Origin: Streptomyces sp. SAI-127
GTDB taxonomy: Bacteria; Actinomycetota; Actinomycetes; Streptomycetales; Streptomycetaceae
Assembly (NCBI RefSeq): GCF_029894425.1
Contig: NZ_JARXYJ010000001.1
Span: 6,468,501 to 6,532,500 of the forward strand
Direction: 5' to 3'
Length of the DNA stretch: 64,000 bases
Within the stretch, counting starts at the first letter, position 1; each line of letters begins with the position of its first letter. Under the pieces are notes generated by a model. That model was not told the DNA's origin. It did not search any database and was given only the letters and a program-made list of their open reading frames with translations. A program made the position numbers and the translations under genes. Positions 15,764-24,019 of the stretch are shown here, one piece after another.

Positions 15764-17236
15764 TCAGATCGTCACGCCGTCGATCTGCAGCGTCTGTACC
15801 GCCTTCGCCGCGAAGGGCACGGCCACCGACTTTCCGCTCAGGAAGGTGTTGGAGTACGACACGTACTTGTCGCCGCCCGTCGTCACCGTGTTCCAGCGCG
15901 GGACCAGGCCGCCCGAGCCGCCCGTGACCGTCGTGAAGCGGGACAGGTCGAAGGTCAGGGTCTGGGCCGACGTGGAGGTGTTCAGGGCCACGATGACCAG
16001 GCGCTTGGCCGAGGAGTCGTAGGCCGCGACGGCGTTGCTCACGCCCGTGTCGATGATCTTCATCCCGGGGCGGATGTGCCGGGCGAACTGGGCCATGACG
16101 TAGTACTTCGTCTGGACCGAGGTCGGCTGGAGGGTGTTCTGGTCGTACGCGATCATCGCCCAGCCTGTCGACGGGTCCATGACCTGCCAGTAGACCCAGG
16201 CCGTGGGGTGCAGCCAGCGGAAGTCGTAGAGGAGGTTGAAGGCCATGGTGTAGCCGGTGCCGTCGCTGTCGCCGGTCTCGGAGTTCCACAGCTTCTTGCC
16301 GGCCGTGGTCACGACGTCCGTGTACAGGAGGTCCCTGCGGCCGCCCGAGCCCTGGTAGCCGTGCACGTTGACCTGGTTGACGTACCCCTTCGTGGTCGAG
16401 CTGAAGGAGTTCCAGGTGGTGCGGGCGAGGTCGTAACTCGTCTCGTCGGAGGCCGAGATCTTCACGCCGGTCAGCCCGCGGTTGTTCAACTCGCTGCGCA
16501 GGTACGGCAGTACGGCCGACTGGACCGTCGCGTCCATGTGGCAGCCCTCCTGCGTGCCGGTCGCCGTCCACCAGGACGAGGAGGGCTCGTTGAAGGCGTC
16601 GACCGTCGAGAAGTTCACGCCCCAGTTGTTCTTGGCGTACAGCGCCGTGGCCGCCAGGTGGGAGGCGTGCTGGCGGTAGTTCCAGGACTGGAGGTTGTTG
16701 CCGCCGTCGGAGGCGCCGGAGGGGTTGTGGTTCAGGCACATCCACCACATGGGGGAGTTGGCGAACAGCTCGCTGACGGCCCCTCGTTGCGTGGCCTTCA
16801 CCAGCATCGCCCGCTGGTTCGCGTCCGCCGTCCAGTCCCACGCCGAGGACGTCGGGTCCTCGTTGTTCCAGTCCTGCCAGAAGCCCTCGATCTGCTTGAA
16901 GGCGGGGATGTTCGGCGAGGCGGTCATCGACGTGCCGCCCACGGAGTTCCAGCTGGACGCGCCCAGGTTGTAGCGGGCGATGTTGAGGCCGAGGCCGGGG
17001 AGTGAAGTGCCGTTGTAGGACGTCGACTTGGTGGTGAAGAAGATGTCGGCGAAGTCGTCCCGGGCGCCGAACACGTTGGCCCACCAGGCCAGGGAGGTGC
17101 CCCAGCCCTCCCAGGTGCCGTACGACGTCCCCGGGCTGACCGCGATCGTTGCGTCCGCACGGGCGGTACCGGTGGCCAGCGCGCTGCCGAGGAGGGTGCC
17201 TCCTGCGGCTGTCAGCAGCGTTCTGCGTCGGATCAT
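15764..17236 (-). CDS. Secreted glycoside hydrolase family 30 (endo-beta-1,6-galactanase type)
   Basis: The 490-aa precursor opens with MIRRRTLLTAAGG, a twin-arginine signal ending at TARA. A (beta/alpha)8 barrel follows, with acid/base candidate E217 in DAFNEPSSSWW and nucleophile candidate E320 in LWNSETGD, and a C-terminal beta domain from about residue 410. The GWGTSLAWWANV start of the barrel is typical of the GH30 subfamily that includes Streptomyces endo-beta-1,6-galactanases, which cut galactan side chains of plant arabinogalactan. Subfamily assignment is from memory of that motif. It stands alone, with no neighbouring sugar importer. Confidence 0.82.
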   Translation of the reverse strand: MIRRRTLLTAAGGTLLGSALATGTARADATIAVSPGTSYGTWEGWGTSLAWWANVFGARDDFADIFFTTKSTSYNGTSLPGLGLNIARYNLGASSWNSVGGTSMTASPNIPAFKQIEGFWQDWNNEDPTSSAWDWTADANQRAMLVKATQRGAVSELFANSPMWWMCLNHNPSGASDGGNNLQSWNYRQHASHLAATALYAKNNWGVNFSTVDAFNEPSSSWWTATGTQEGCHMDATVQSAVLPYLRSELNNRGLTGVKISASDETSYDLARTTWNSFSSTTKGYVNQVNVHGYQGSGGRRDLLYTDVVTTAGKKLWNSETGDSDGTGYTMAFNLLYDFRWLHPTAWVYWQVMDPSTGWAMIAYDQNTLQPTSVQTKYYVMAQFARHIRPGMKIIDTGVSNAVAAYDSSAKRLVIVALNTSTSAQTLTFDLSRFTTVTGGSGGLVPRWNTVTTGGDKYVSYSNTFLSGKSVAVPFAAKAVQTLQIDGVTI

Positions 17237-17515
17237 GGCTACTCCGAACTCCGATGGATCGACGCGGCCTTCTGACCCGCGTCGTGGCCTGCCCCGTTCA
17301 TGCCACGACGAAGCATCGGGTGTGGCCAGTGGGGTTGTCGAGAGTTCTGACAGCCCTTCCTAAAACCTGTGGAGGAAGTTCGGTATGCCGGACACGCCGA
17401 CCGCTCGGCCGGCTCCCCGCCGCCCGCTCCGCCCGCTCTACGAGGCGTTCGGCACTGGTGAGTTGGAGGCCCGGCCCTTATCGTGCGGGCGGCCCCGTCG
17501 GAGGAGGCGTGAGGT

Positions 17516-18313
17516 ATGCGGCAGCGCGTCATGCACCACGGAGCCCGGCGCCGGCGCGAGCGTCGCCGCCGCGCGGTGTGGACCGGCGGCGAACTCCTGG
17601 TCAGCGCGGGCGTCGTCCTGCTGCTGCTCGTCGTGCACCAGCTGTGGTGGACCAACCGGGAGGCCAAGGAGGGCGCTCAGCGTGGGGTGGAGGCGCTGGA
17701 GCGGGATTGGGGGCGGGGCGGGGGAGCCGATTCGGATACGGCCGCCGGCTCCGGGCCACCGGCCGCGTCCTCTTCTACGGCTTCTACGACGTCCCCGGGC
17801 TCGCGCGCCGAGCGGGATCTCCGCGCTGCCGCCTCGGACCCCGCCGCCCTGACGCCGGACCGGTCCCAGGCGTACGCCATCCTCACCGTCCCGCGTCTCC
17901 ACCTCCGCGTGCCCGTCGCCGAGGGCGTCGGCAAGCGGAGCGTGCTCAACAAGGGGTACGTCGGCCACTACCCCGGCACCGGACAGCCGGGCCGGGCCGG
18001 GAACTTCGCGCTTGCCGGGCACCGCAACACCCACGGCGAGCCCTTCCGGTACATCAACCGGCTCGCGCCAGGGGACACCGTCCGGGTGGAGACGCGGAGC
18101 GCGGTCTACACGTACGCCGTGGACAGGACCCTCCGCCAGACCTCGGCCCGCGACTCGGGAGTGCTTCGCCCGGTACCGCGCTCGACGGTCCACCCCACCT
18201 ACGGCTACACCGCGCCCGGTTACTACCTCACCCTCACCACGTGCACCCCGGAGTACACGTCCCGGTACCGGCTGGTGGTGTGGGGCAAGCTGGTGTCGAT
18301 GCGGCCGCGTTGA
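17516..18313 (+). CDS. Class E sortase
   Basis: GGAGGAGGCGTGAGGT precedes the ATG. The 265-aa protein has a basic N-terminus, one membrane helix (28-42, LLVSAGVVLLLLVV), a low-complexity Ser/Thr/Pro linker and a sortase domain from about 118. The catalytic His is H169 (LAGHRNTHGEPF), the Cys C243 (YLTLTTC) and the Arg R250 or R252. LAGHRxTHG and TLTTC are class E features; such sortases attach LAxTG proteins to the Streptomyces cell wall. A LAxTG protein is encoded 8 kb away at 26584, and no substrate is adjacent. Confidence 0.9.
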   Translation: MRQRVMHHGARRRRERRRRAVWTGGELLVSAGVVLLLLVVHQLWWTNREAKEGAQRGVEALERDWGRGGGADSDTAAGSGPPAASSSTASTTSPGSRAERDLRAAASDPAALTPDRSQAYAILTVPRLHLRVPVAEGVGKRSVLNKGYVGHYPGTGQPGRAGNFALAGHRNTHGEPFRYINRLAPGDTVRVETRSAVYTYAVDRTLRQTSARDSGVLRPVPRSTVHPTYGYTAPGYYLTLTTCTPEYTSRYRLVVWGKLVSMRPR

Positions 18314-18338
18314 TGGGCCTCAGTGCTCCCGCAGCCTG

Positions 18339-18467
18339 CCGGAGGAGGTGGCGATGGCGATGGTCAGGGCGACTCCGGCGCATGAGCCGATGTAGCGGAA
18401 GGTCTGTTGGGTGCCCGATCCCATCGCCGCCCGCGCCCCCGGGACGGACTCCACGGCGAGCAGCGGG
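18339..18467. repeat. Diverged tandem copy of the MFS gene end (copy A)
   Basis: This aligns to 18567-18694 inside the MFS gene, offset 228 bp, with about 7 mismatches in 125 bp. Just beyond it (18317-18338) is a second version of the very end of the gene, reading LREH and stop on the minus strand. Copy A lacks about 76 bp found between the two elements in the live gene. It is a scar of duplication or of recombination with a related allele. Confidence 0.8.
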
Positions 18468-18469
18468 GC

Positions 18470-19861
18470 TCACTGCTCCCGCAGTGCCACCACGCTCGCC
18501 GCCGCCACCAGCGCCAGGCCCGCCGAGACCAGCATGGCGATGTCCGCGCCGTGGGCGAGGCCGCTTCCGGAGGAGGTGGCGATGGCGATGGTCAGGGCGA
18601 CTCCGGCGCATGAGCCGATGTAGCGGAAGGTCTGCTGGGCGCCCGATCCCATCGCGGCCCGCGCGGCCGGGACGGACTCCACCGCGAGCAGTGGGAGTGC
18701 CGCGTTCAGCAGGCCGCTGCCGATGCCGGCCACCACGAGGCCGGGGAGCAGCCGTACCCAGGAACCGGCGTCCAGCGAGCCCAGCATGGTGAGGACGCCC
18801 GCCGCGTGCAGCAGGAAGCCGATCGCGAGCTGCCATCGCGGCGGCACCCGGCCCGCGAGGCGCCTGGCCTGGAGGGCCACCGCGAAGGACAGGCCGGACC
18901 AGAGGAGGAAGAGCCAGGCGGTGTCCATCGCGGACAGGCCGACGGTCTGCTGGAGGAGGGCCGGGAGGAAGCTGAACAGGCCGATCACCGCGAGACCCGT
19001 GAACAGGCCGCTGGAGGAGGACGCGAGGAACCGGCGGTGGCGCAGCAGGCCCAGGTCGATCATGGGGGTCCGGGAGCGCCGCTCCACCGCGACGAACACG
19101 GCCAGCAGGACCACGAACGCCAGCAGCAACAGCTCGACCGGCGTCCGCAGCCAGCCATCCCGGCCCAGGGTCAGCGCTGCCACCAGGGCGACCAGGGCGA
19201 GCCCGAAGGTCACGGCTCCGGCGAGGTCGGGGCGGCCGCCGCGCGGGGCCCGGGACTCCGTCAGGAGCCGTGCGGACAGGGCGGCCACGAGCACGGCGGC
19301 GGCGCCGAGAACGCCGTAGGACACCCGCCAGCTCGGCAGCGCGCCGCTCAGCAGAGGACCGACCGCGATGCCGCCGCTCACGAACGCGCCCCACACGCCG
19401 GTCGCGTGCAGGCGCCCCCTCGGTGAGGGGAACGCGTGGACGATCAGGCCCAGGCTGCTCGCGAGGAGGGCCGCGCTGGCCGCGCCCTGGGTGATCCGGG
19501 CCAGGGTGAACAGCCAGGTGGACGAGGTCAGCGCGCCGAGGGCCGTGGTGAGGCCCAGCGCCAGGGTGCCGGCGACGAAGATCCGGCGGCGGCCGTAGTC
19601 GTCGGCGAGGCTGCCGGCGACCAGGAGGAGGGCGGCGAGGCCGAGCGGGGTGCCGTTCAGGAGCCAGGCCTGGGCGGACAGCGGGGTGTGCAGGTCGGCG
19701 GCGACCTCGGGGAGCGTGACCATCGGGGCGGTGTACGTCATCAGGGCCACGGCGGTGGCGGCGCTGGTCAGGGCCAGGGTCGCGGTAGGGCGTGGGGACG
19801 CTGGGGCCGGGGCGGCCGGCACCTTCGTCTCCCTGAGAGTTCGTTCACTGAACCTTGTCAT
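18470..19861 (-). CDS. MFS drug exporter (DHA2-like), controlled by divergent HxlR regulator
   Basis: The 463-aa protein has at least 12 membrane helices. After TM2 it has DDYGRRRIFVAG, the MFS motif A, and the extended N-terminal layout of the 14-TM drug:H+ antiporter group is plausible. It begins 68 bp from the divergent HxlR-type regulator gene with shared palindromes between, the usual arrangement for a regulator sensing a compound and its exporter; the substrate is unknown. The last codons end ALREQ; a damaged second copy of the 3' end lies just downstream (18317-18467). Confidence 0.88.
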   Translation of the reverse strand: MTRFSERTLRETKVPAAPAPASPRPTATLALTSAATAVALMTYTAPMVTLPEVAADLHTPLSAQAWLLNGTPLGLAALLLVAGSLADDYGRRRIFVAGTLALGLTTALGALTSSTWLFTLARITQGAASAALLASSLGLIVHAFPSPRGRLHATGVWGAFVSGGIAVGPLLSGALPSWRVSYGVLGAAAVLVAALSARLLTESRAPRGGRPDLAGAVTFGLALVALVAALTLGRDGWLRTPVELLLLAFVVLLAVFVAVERRSRTPMIDLGLLRHRRFLASSSSGLFTGLAVIGLFSFLPALLQQTVGLSAMDTAWLFLLWSGLSFAVALQARRLAGRVPPRWQLAIGFLLHAAGVLTMLGSLDAGSWVRLLPGLVVAGIGSGLLNAALPLLAVESVPAARAAMGSGAQQTFRYIGSCAGVALTIAIATSSGSGLAHGADIAMLVSAGLALVAAASVVALREQ

Positions 19862-19903
19862 GCCGAGAACCGTAGCAGAGTAGGTTCGGTCATTGAACCT
19901 ACT
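19840..19903. promoter_or_regulatory. Operator pair between MFS gene and HxlR gene
   Basis: A perfect inverted repeat, AGTAGGTTC (19879-19887) and GAACCTACT (19895-19903) with a 7-base spacer, lies between the two genes. A weaker one with the same spacing, GTTC-N7-GAAC, lies at about 19842-19856 in the first codons of the MFS gene. The shape fits an HxlR dimer site repressing both promoters. Confidence 0.75.
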
Positions 19904-19928
19904 GCCGGAAAATGGTTACAGTGGCGCC

Positions 19929-20456
19929 ATGGCACTGGGTAAGGACTACGCGACACAGGAATGCTCGATCGCCCGCGCGCTGGAGATCGTCGGCGAACGC
20001 TGGACCCTGCTCGTCGTCCGCGACGCCCTCTACGGCGTCCGGCGCTACAACGACTTCCTCGTCCACCTCGGCATCCCGCGCGCGGTCCTCGCCGCCCGCC
20101 TCCAGATGCTCACCGAGGAGGGGATCCTCGTAAAGCGCCGGTACCAGGAGTCCCCGCCGCGCGACGAGTACGTCGTCACCGACCGCGCCATCGCCCTGTG
20201 GCCCGCCCTGCGCGCCCTCGGCCGCTGGGGCCGCGAGCACTACGGCGAGACCGTGCTGCGCACCTTCCAGCACACCGAGTGCGGCACCGAGATCGGCTCC
20301 TACGGCGAATGCCCCGCCTGCGCCAGGGTCGTACCGCTCGAGGAGGTGCTGATGCTGCCGGGTCCCGGACTCGATCCGCACCCGGCGGATCCGGTCAGCC
20401 GGGCCCTGCTCAAGCCGAAGCCGCTCTTGCAGCCGGTCGTGGTCGATCAGGTATAA
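19929..20456 (+). CDS. HxlR-family winged-helix regulator
   Basis: From the ATG at 19929 the product is 175 aa. It carries the HxlR core CSIARALEIVGERWTLLVVRDALYGVRRYNDF, then LAARLQMLTEEGILVKRRY, the recognition helix and wing, with the conserved N-terminal Cys (C12). A C-terminal extension has CGTEI...CPAC, a possible zinc knuckle or redox site. HxlR proteins respond to reactive aldehydes, thiol stress or drugs. An upstream in-frame TTG (19893) would overlap the palindrome and I reject it. Confidence 0.85.
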   Translation: MALGKDYATQECSIARALEIVGERWTLLVVRDALYGVRRYNDFLVHLGIPRAVLAARLQMLTEEGILVKRRYQESPPRDEYVVTDRAIALWPALRALGRWGREHYGETVLRTFQHTECGTEIGSYGECPACARVVPLEEVLMLPGPGLDPHPADPVSRALLKPKPLLQPVVVDQV

Positions 20457-20493
20457 CCGGGAGAGGACCGACAGCAGGGAGAGGGGGAGTGCC

Positions 20494-20805
20494 GTGATCC
20501 GCAACTGGACCGGCGTGCGGCCCGCCGCCGTGCTCCTGCTCCTCGTCCTCGACGTCGTCCTGCTCGACACCGGCAGCCTCTCCGCCGCCGTCGCGCTCGC
20601 CGCGACCGCCGCGGCCGGCTCCGCCTTCGCCGCCTGCTCGCTGATCGCCTCGCGCTGCGCGCCCGCCGTACCGCCCACCCGGGTCCGTACGGCCATCCGC
20701 GACCGCGCCCGCCGCACGGCCTTCCTCCCGCAACGCGACCCCGACGCCAAGGGTCGCCCCCGCCCCCGAGCGCCCGGTCACGCCCTCCTGGCGACCGTCG
20801 CGTAG
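20494..20805 (+). CDS. Small membrane protein (DUF6412-like) next to yidC
   Basis: GTG start at 20494 behind GAGAGGGGGAG; 103 aa. Two hydrophobic helices (residues 10-25 and 30-52, Ala/Leu-rich) are followed by a basic tail. I recall this small protein beside the second yidC of many Streptomyces, annotated DUF6412; the family number is from memory. It lies 88 bp before yidC, likely in one transcript, and may assist the insertase. Confidence 0.6.
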   Translation: MIRNWTGVRPAAVLLLLVLDVVLLDTGSLSAAVALAATAAAGSAFAACSLIASRCAPAVPPTRVRTAIRDRARRTAFLPQRDPDAKGRPRPRAPGHALLATVA

Positions 20806-20893
20806 GGACCCACTCCTGCAAGGACACCCCGCGCGGGTCGTCATGCCGCCTCGCACCACTCCCGGCACGACGAGACCCCCGGAGGGCTCACCC

Positions 20894-21607
20894 ATGTCCG
20901 TCTTCGCTGATCTGGTCCAGCATCTCGCCGACCTGCTCCACCCCCTCTTCGGCGCCACCGCGGCCGCCGCCGCGATCGTCCTGTTCACCGCTTTCGTACG
21001 ACTGCTCGTGCACCCCCTGTCCCGCGCCGCCGCCCGCGGCCAGAAGGCCCGCACCAGGCTCCAGCCGAAGATCGCCGAGCTGCGCACCGAGCACAAGGGC
21101 AGCCCCGACAAGCTCCAGAAGGCGATCCTGGAACTGCACGCCGAGGAGAAGGTCTCACCGCTGACCGGCTGCCTGCCCGTGATGTTCCAGATGCCGGCGT
21201 TCTTCCTGCTCTACCACCTCTTCTCGAACACGACGATCGGCGGGAAGACGAATGAACTGCTCGGCCACGAGCTGTTCGCCGCGCCGCTCGGCGGGCGGTG
21301 GGCGGACGCGCTCGGGGACGGCGGGATGTTCCAGGGAGCGGGCCTCGTGTACGTCTGCCTGTTCGCGTTCGTGATCGTGGTGGCGACCTTCAACTACCGC
21401 CGCACGAAGCGGATGATGGCCGCGAACCCGGTCATACCGGTGACGGACGGGCAGCCGGTGCCCGGGGCGGGCGCGATGAGCAAGGTGATGCCGTTCATGT
21501 CCTTCTTCACCCTCTTCACCGTGGCGGTGGTGCCCCTGGCGGCCGCGCTGTACGTGGTGACCAGTTCGACGTGGGCCGCGGTCGAGAGGGCGGCCCTGTA
21601 CCGCTGA
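20894..21607 (+). CDS. yidC: YidC/Oxa1-type membrane insertase (short paralogue)
   Basis: GGAGGG precedes the ATG at 20894; an upstream start in the same frame lacks support. The 237-aa protein has the 60KD_IMP core: FTAFVRLLVHPLSRAAARGQKARTRLQPKI with the membrane-buried Arg, LTGCLPVMFQMPAFFLLYHL, and TM segments at about 115-135, 165-185 and 205-225. There is no large periplasmic domain, as usual in Gram-positives. It lacks the long basic tail of the housekeeping Streptomyces YidC, so it is a second copy, for a subset of membrane proteins. Confidence 0.88.
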   Translation: MSVFADLVQHLADLLHPLFGATAAAAAIVLFTAFVRLLVHPLSRAAARGQKARTRLQPKIAELRTEHKGSPDKLQKAILELHAEEKVSPLTGCLPVMFQMPAFFLLYHLFSNTTIGGKTNELLGHELFAAPLGGRWADALGDGGMFQGAGLVYVCLFAFVIVVATFNYRRTKRMMAANPVIPVTDGQPVPGAGAMSKVMPFMSFFTLFTVAVVPLAAALYVVTSSTWAAVERAALYR

Positions 21608-21610
21608 CCG

Positions 21611-21644
21611 GTCCAGTCCGTGAACCGGGTATTGCGGACTGGAC
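21611..21644 (+). terminator. 10-bp perfect hairpin after yidC
   Basis: GTCCAGTCCG (21611-21620) and CGGACTGGAC (21635-21644) form a perfect stem with a 14-base loop, 4 bp after the yidC stop. There is no T-run. Confidence 0.65.
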
Positions 21645-21723
21645 ACTCAGCTTGGAGGATCGACCAGTCATCCGATGGCTGCACCCGTCGGCGGGCGCCC
21701 CGCAATCGAGGGAGATAGTGATC

Positions 21724-22581
21724 ATGAAGCTGCTGCGAGTCGGTACGGCGGGAACGGAGACGCCCGCGCTGCTCGACGCCGACGGGGTCCTGCGGGACCT
21801 GTCCGGTGTCGTGGACGACATCGACGGGACGCTGCTCGCCGACGACGCGGCACTCGGCCGGGTCCGCGCGGCCGCGGAGGCCGGGGAACTGCCGGCGCTG
21901 GACGCCACGGGGCTCCGCGTCGGCCCGCCGATCGCCCGGATCGGGAAGATCGTCTGCATCGGTCTCAACTACCACGACCACGCGCGCGAGACGGGGGCCG
22001 AGCCGCCCGCCGAGCCGGTGATCTTCTTCAAGGCCGCGGACACGGTGGTGGGCCCCTACGACACCGTGCTGGTGCCCCGGCGGTCGGTGAAGACCGACTG
22101 GGAGGTCGAGCTGGCGGTCGTCATCGGGCGTACGGCCCGCTACCTGGAGTCCGTGGAGGAGGCGCTCGCTCATGTCGCCGGGTACGCGGTGGCGCACGAC
22201 GTGTCCGAGCGGGAGTTCCAGATCGAGCGCGGGGGGACGTGGGACAAGGGGAAGAACTGCGAGACGTTCAATCCCCTGGGCCCCTGGCTGGTGACGGCGG
22301 ACGAGGTTCCCGATCCGCAGGATCTGTCCCTGAAGCTGTGGGTCAACGGAGAGCAGAAGCAGAACGGCACGACCGCCGAGCAGATCTTCCCCGTCGGCGA
22401 AGTGGTGCGGTACGTCAGCCAGTTCATGACCCTGTACCCCGGAGATGTCATCAACACCGGTACGCCGGCCGGGGTCGCCATGGGAGAGCCCGAGCCCAAG
22501 CCCTATCTCCGCTCCGGGGATGTGGTGGAGCTGGAGATCTCGGGGCTCGGGCGTCAGCGCCAGGAGTTCAAGGATGCGTAG
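21724..22581 (+). CDS. Fumarylacetoacetate hydrolase family protein
   Basis: The ATG at 21724 gives 285 aa. Residues 75-280 are the FAH fold: IGKIVCIGLNYHDHARETG, then PVIFFKAADTVVGP, DWEVELAVVIGR with the metal-binding Glu residues, GYAVAHDVSEREFQ and the end motif INTGTPAGVAMG. Such enzymes hydrolyse or decarboxylate 2-oxo acids in aromatic catabolism, commonly oxaloacetate or acylpyruvates; the substrate here is unknown. It stands alone between yidC and a convergent LLM gene. Confidence 0.88.
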   Translation: MKLLRVGTAGTETPALLDADGVLRDLSGVVDDIDGTLLADDAALGRVRAAAEAGELPALDATGLRVGPPIARIGKIVCIGLNYHDHARETGAEPPAEPVIFFKAADTVVGPYDTVLVPRRSVKTDWEVELAVVIGRTARYLESVEEALAHVAGYAVAHDVSEREFQIERGGTWDKGKNCETFNPLGPWLVTADEVPDPQDLSLKLWVNGEQKQNGTTAEQIFPVGEVVRYVSQFMTLYPGDVINTGTPAGVAMGEPEPKPYLRSGDVVELEISGLGRQRQEFKDA

Positions 22582-22605
22582 GGCAGGACGCTCAGGGCAG
22601 TTCAC

Positions 22606-23463
22606 TCACCCCAGCAGCGACGCCAGCCTGCGCCAGGCCTCCCTCGGGAGGTCGTAGCGCGGGCCTCCGTCCACGATCTGCAGGGCCACGTGGTCCGCGC
22701 CCGCCTCGATGAACTCGTCGATGCGGGCGCGGATCCTCTCGTCCGTGCCCCAGGCGTAGACCGCGTCGACCAGGCGGTCGCTGCCGCCGTCCTTCAGGTC
22801 GTCCTCGGTGAAGCCGTTGCGGAGGAAGTTGTTGGTGTAGTTGGGCAGGCCCAGGTACATGGCGAGGTAGCCGCGGGCCACGCTCCGGGCCTTCGCGGGG
22901 TCGGATTCGAGGACGACCTTCAGCTCCGGAGCCAACAGGGGTGCCTCGCCCAGGAGTTCGCGGGACCGTGCCGTCTGCTCCGTGGTGATCAGATACGGGA
23001 TCGAGCCGGCCGAGCGGTCCCGGGCCAGCGCGATGGTCTTGGGGCCCAGCGCGGCCAGCACGCGGCTTTCGGCAGGGACTCCGGCCTCGTCCAGGGCGTC
23101 CAGGTAGGCCACCAGGGCCGAGTACGGGCGGCGGTACTGATCCGCGAGCTTGGCGTGGCTGACGCCCAGGCCCAGGACGAAACGGCCGGGGTGGGCGGCG
23201 TTCAGATCGGCGAAGCTCGCGGCGGCGGCCTCGGGTTCGTGGTCCCAGATGCTCTGGATGCTGGTGCCGACGGCGATCCGGGGGGTCGCCTCGAGCAGCG
23301 GGGCGGCGTTCGCGGCCGAACTGCTGCCGCCCAGCCAGATCGCGCCGAACCCGAGTTCCGCCAACTCGGCGGCGGCCTCGGCGCGTTCGCCCCGCTGGGA
23401 CGGGTCCTCCGAACGCAGGCCGCCGCCGTTCCAGATGCCGTACTTTCCGATGGTCTCCTTCAT
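22606..23463 (-). CDS. LLM-class F420-dependent oxidoreductase
   Basis: ATG at 23463 is chosen over an in-frame TTG four codons upstream. The 285-aa protein is a luciferase-like (beta/alpha)8 enzyme: LAELGFGAIWLGGSS, PRIAVGTSIQSIW, HPGRFVLGLGVSH, and the end GADHVALQIV. The short LGLGVSHAKLADQY and the TIGR-type length fit the actinobacterial F420-dependent group. Substrate unknown. It converges on the FAH gene (24 bp gap) and is followed upstream by the HbpS-like gene in the same direction. Confidence 0.82.
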   Translation of the reverse strand: MKETIGKYGIWNGGGLRSEDPSQRGERAEAAAELAELGFGAIWLGGSSSAANAAPLLEATPRIAVGTSIQSIWDHEPEAAAASFADLNAAHPGRFVLGLGVSHAKLADQYRRPYSALVAYLDALDEAGVPAESRVLAALGPKTIALARDRSAGSIPYLITTEQTARSRELLGEAPLLAPELKVVLESDPAKARSVARGYLAMYLGLPNYTNNFLRNGFTEDDLKDGGSDRLVDAVYAWGTDERIRARIDEFIEAGADHVALQIVDGGPRYDLPREAWRRLASLLG

Positions 23464-23509
23464 GGCAGGTGGCAACGTGCCAGGCCCCGGCGATAATTCC
23501 GGTCCCGGG

Positions 23510-24019
23510 CTAACGGTCCTTGCTCAGGAACTCCTCCAGCACCTCGACCACGAAACGGTGGTCCTGGAGCTGGGGCAGACCGGAGACCGTCACCGTGCCG
23601 ACGACGCCCACGCCCTCCACCGTGATGGGGAAGGAGCCGCCGTGGGCCGCGTACTCGTCCGGGTCCAGGCGCGAGGACTCCTCGAAGGTGCTGCCCTTGG
23701 CGCGGAAGCGGGCACCGACCAGGTAGGAGGCGGAGCCGTAGCGCTCCACGACCCGGCGCTTGCGGTCGATCCAGGCGTCGTTGTCCGGGGTGGAACCCGG
23801 CAGGGCGGCGTGGAAGAGCTGCTGGCCGCCGCGGCGGATGTCGATGGCCACCGGCGCCTGCCGCTCCCGGGCCAGCTCGACCAGCAGGGAGCCCAGCGCC
23901 CACGCGTCCTCGTACGTGAACTGCCGGAAGACCAGGCGGCGTTCCTGCGCCTCCAGCTCCTCCAGCGGCGGGGTCAGTTCCGGATGGAACTTCGGGGTCA
24001 GCTCGGTGTTGTGCGTCAC
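23510..24019 (-). CDS. HbpS-like heme-degrading-domain protein (UPF0303)
   Basis: GTG at 24019 overlaps the TGA of the preceding oxidoreductase gene (GTGA), so it is translated by coupling. The 169-aa protein has the HbpS/GlcG fold: FTYEDAWALGSLLVELARERQAPVAIDIRRGGQQLFHAALPG, then DNDAWIDRKRRVVERYGSAS and HGGSFPITVEGVGVVGTVTVSGL. Members bind heme or small ligands and often accompany oxidoreductases; enzymatic heme degradation is shown only for some. Its coupling to a Gfo/Idh enzyme suggests a sugar or polyol role instead. Confidence 0.8.
   Translation of the reverse strand: MTHNTELTPKFHPELTPPLEELEAQERRLVFRQFTYEDAWALGSLLVELARERQAPVAIDIRRGGQQLFHAALPGSTPDNDAWIDRKRRVVERYGSASYLVGARFRAKGSTFEESSRLDPDEYAAHGGSFPITVEGVGVVGTVTVSGLPQLQDHRFVVEVLEEFLSKDR

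Noticed and set aside
15663..17084. Upstream extension of the SEC-C protein frame to about 810 aa
   Set aside because: It runs through the GH30 gene in another frame of the same strand, giving a low-complexity Arg/Pro-rich product; the ATG at 15662 begins the homologous part.
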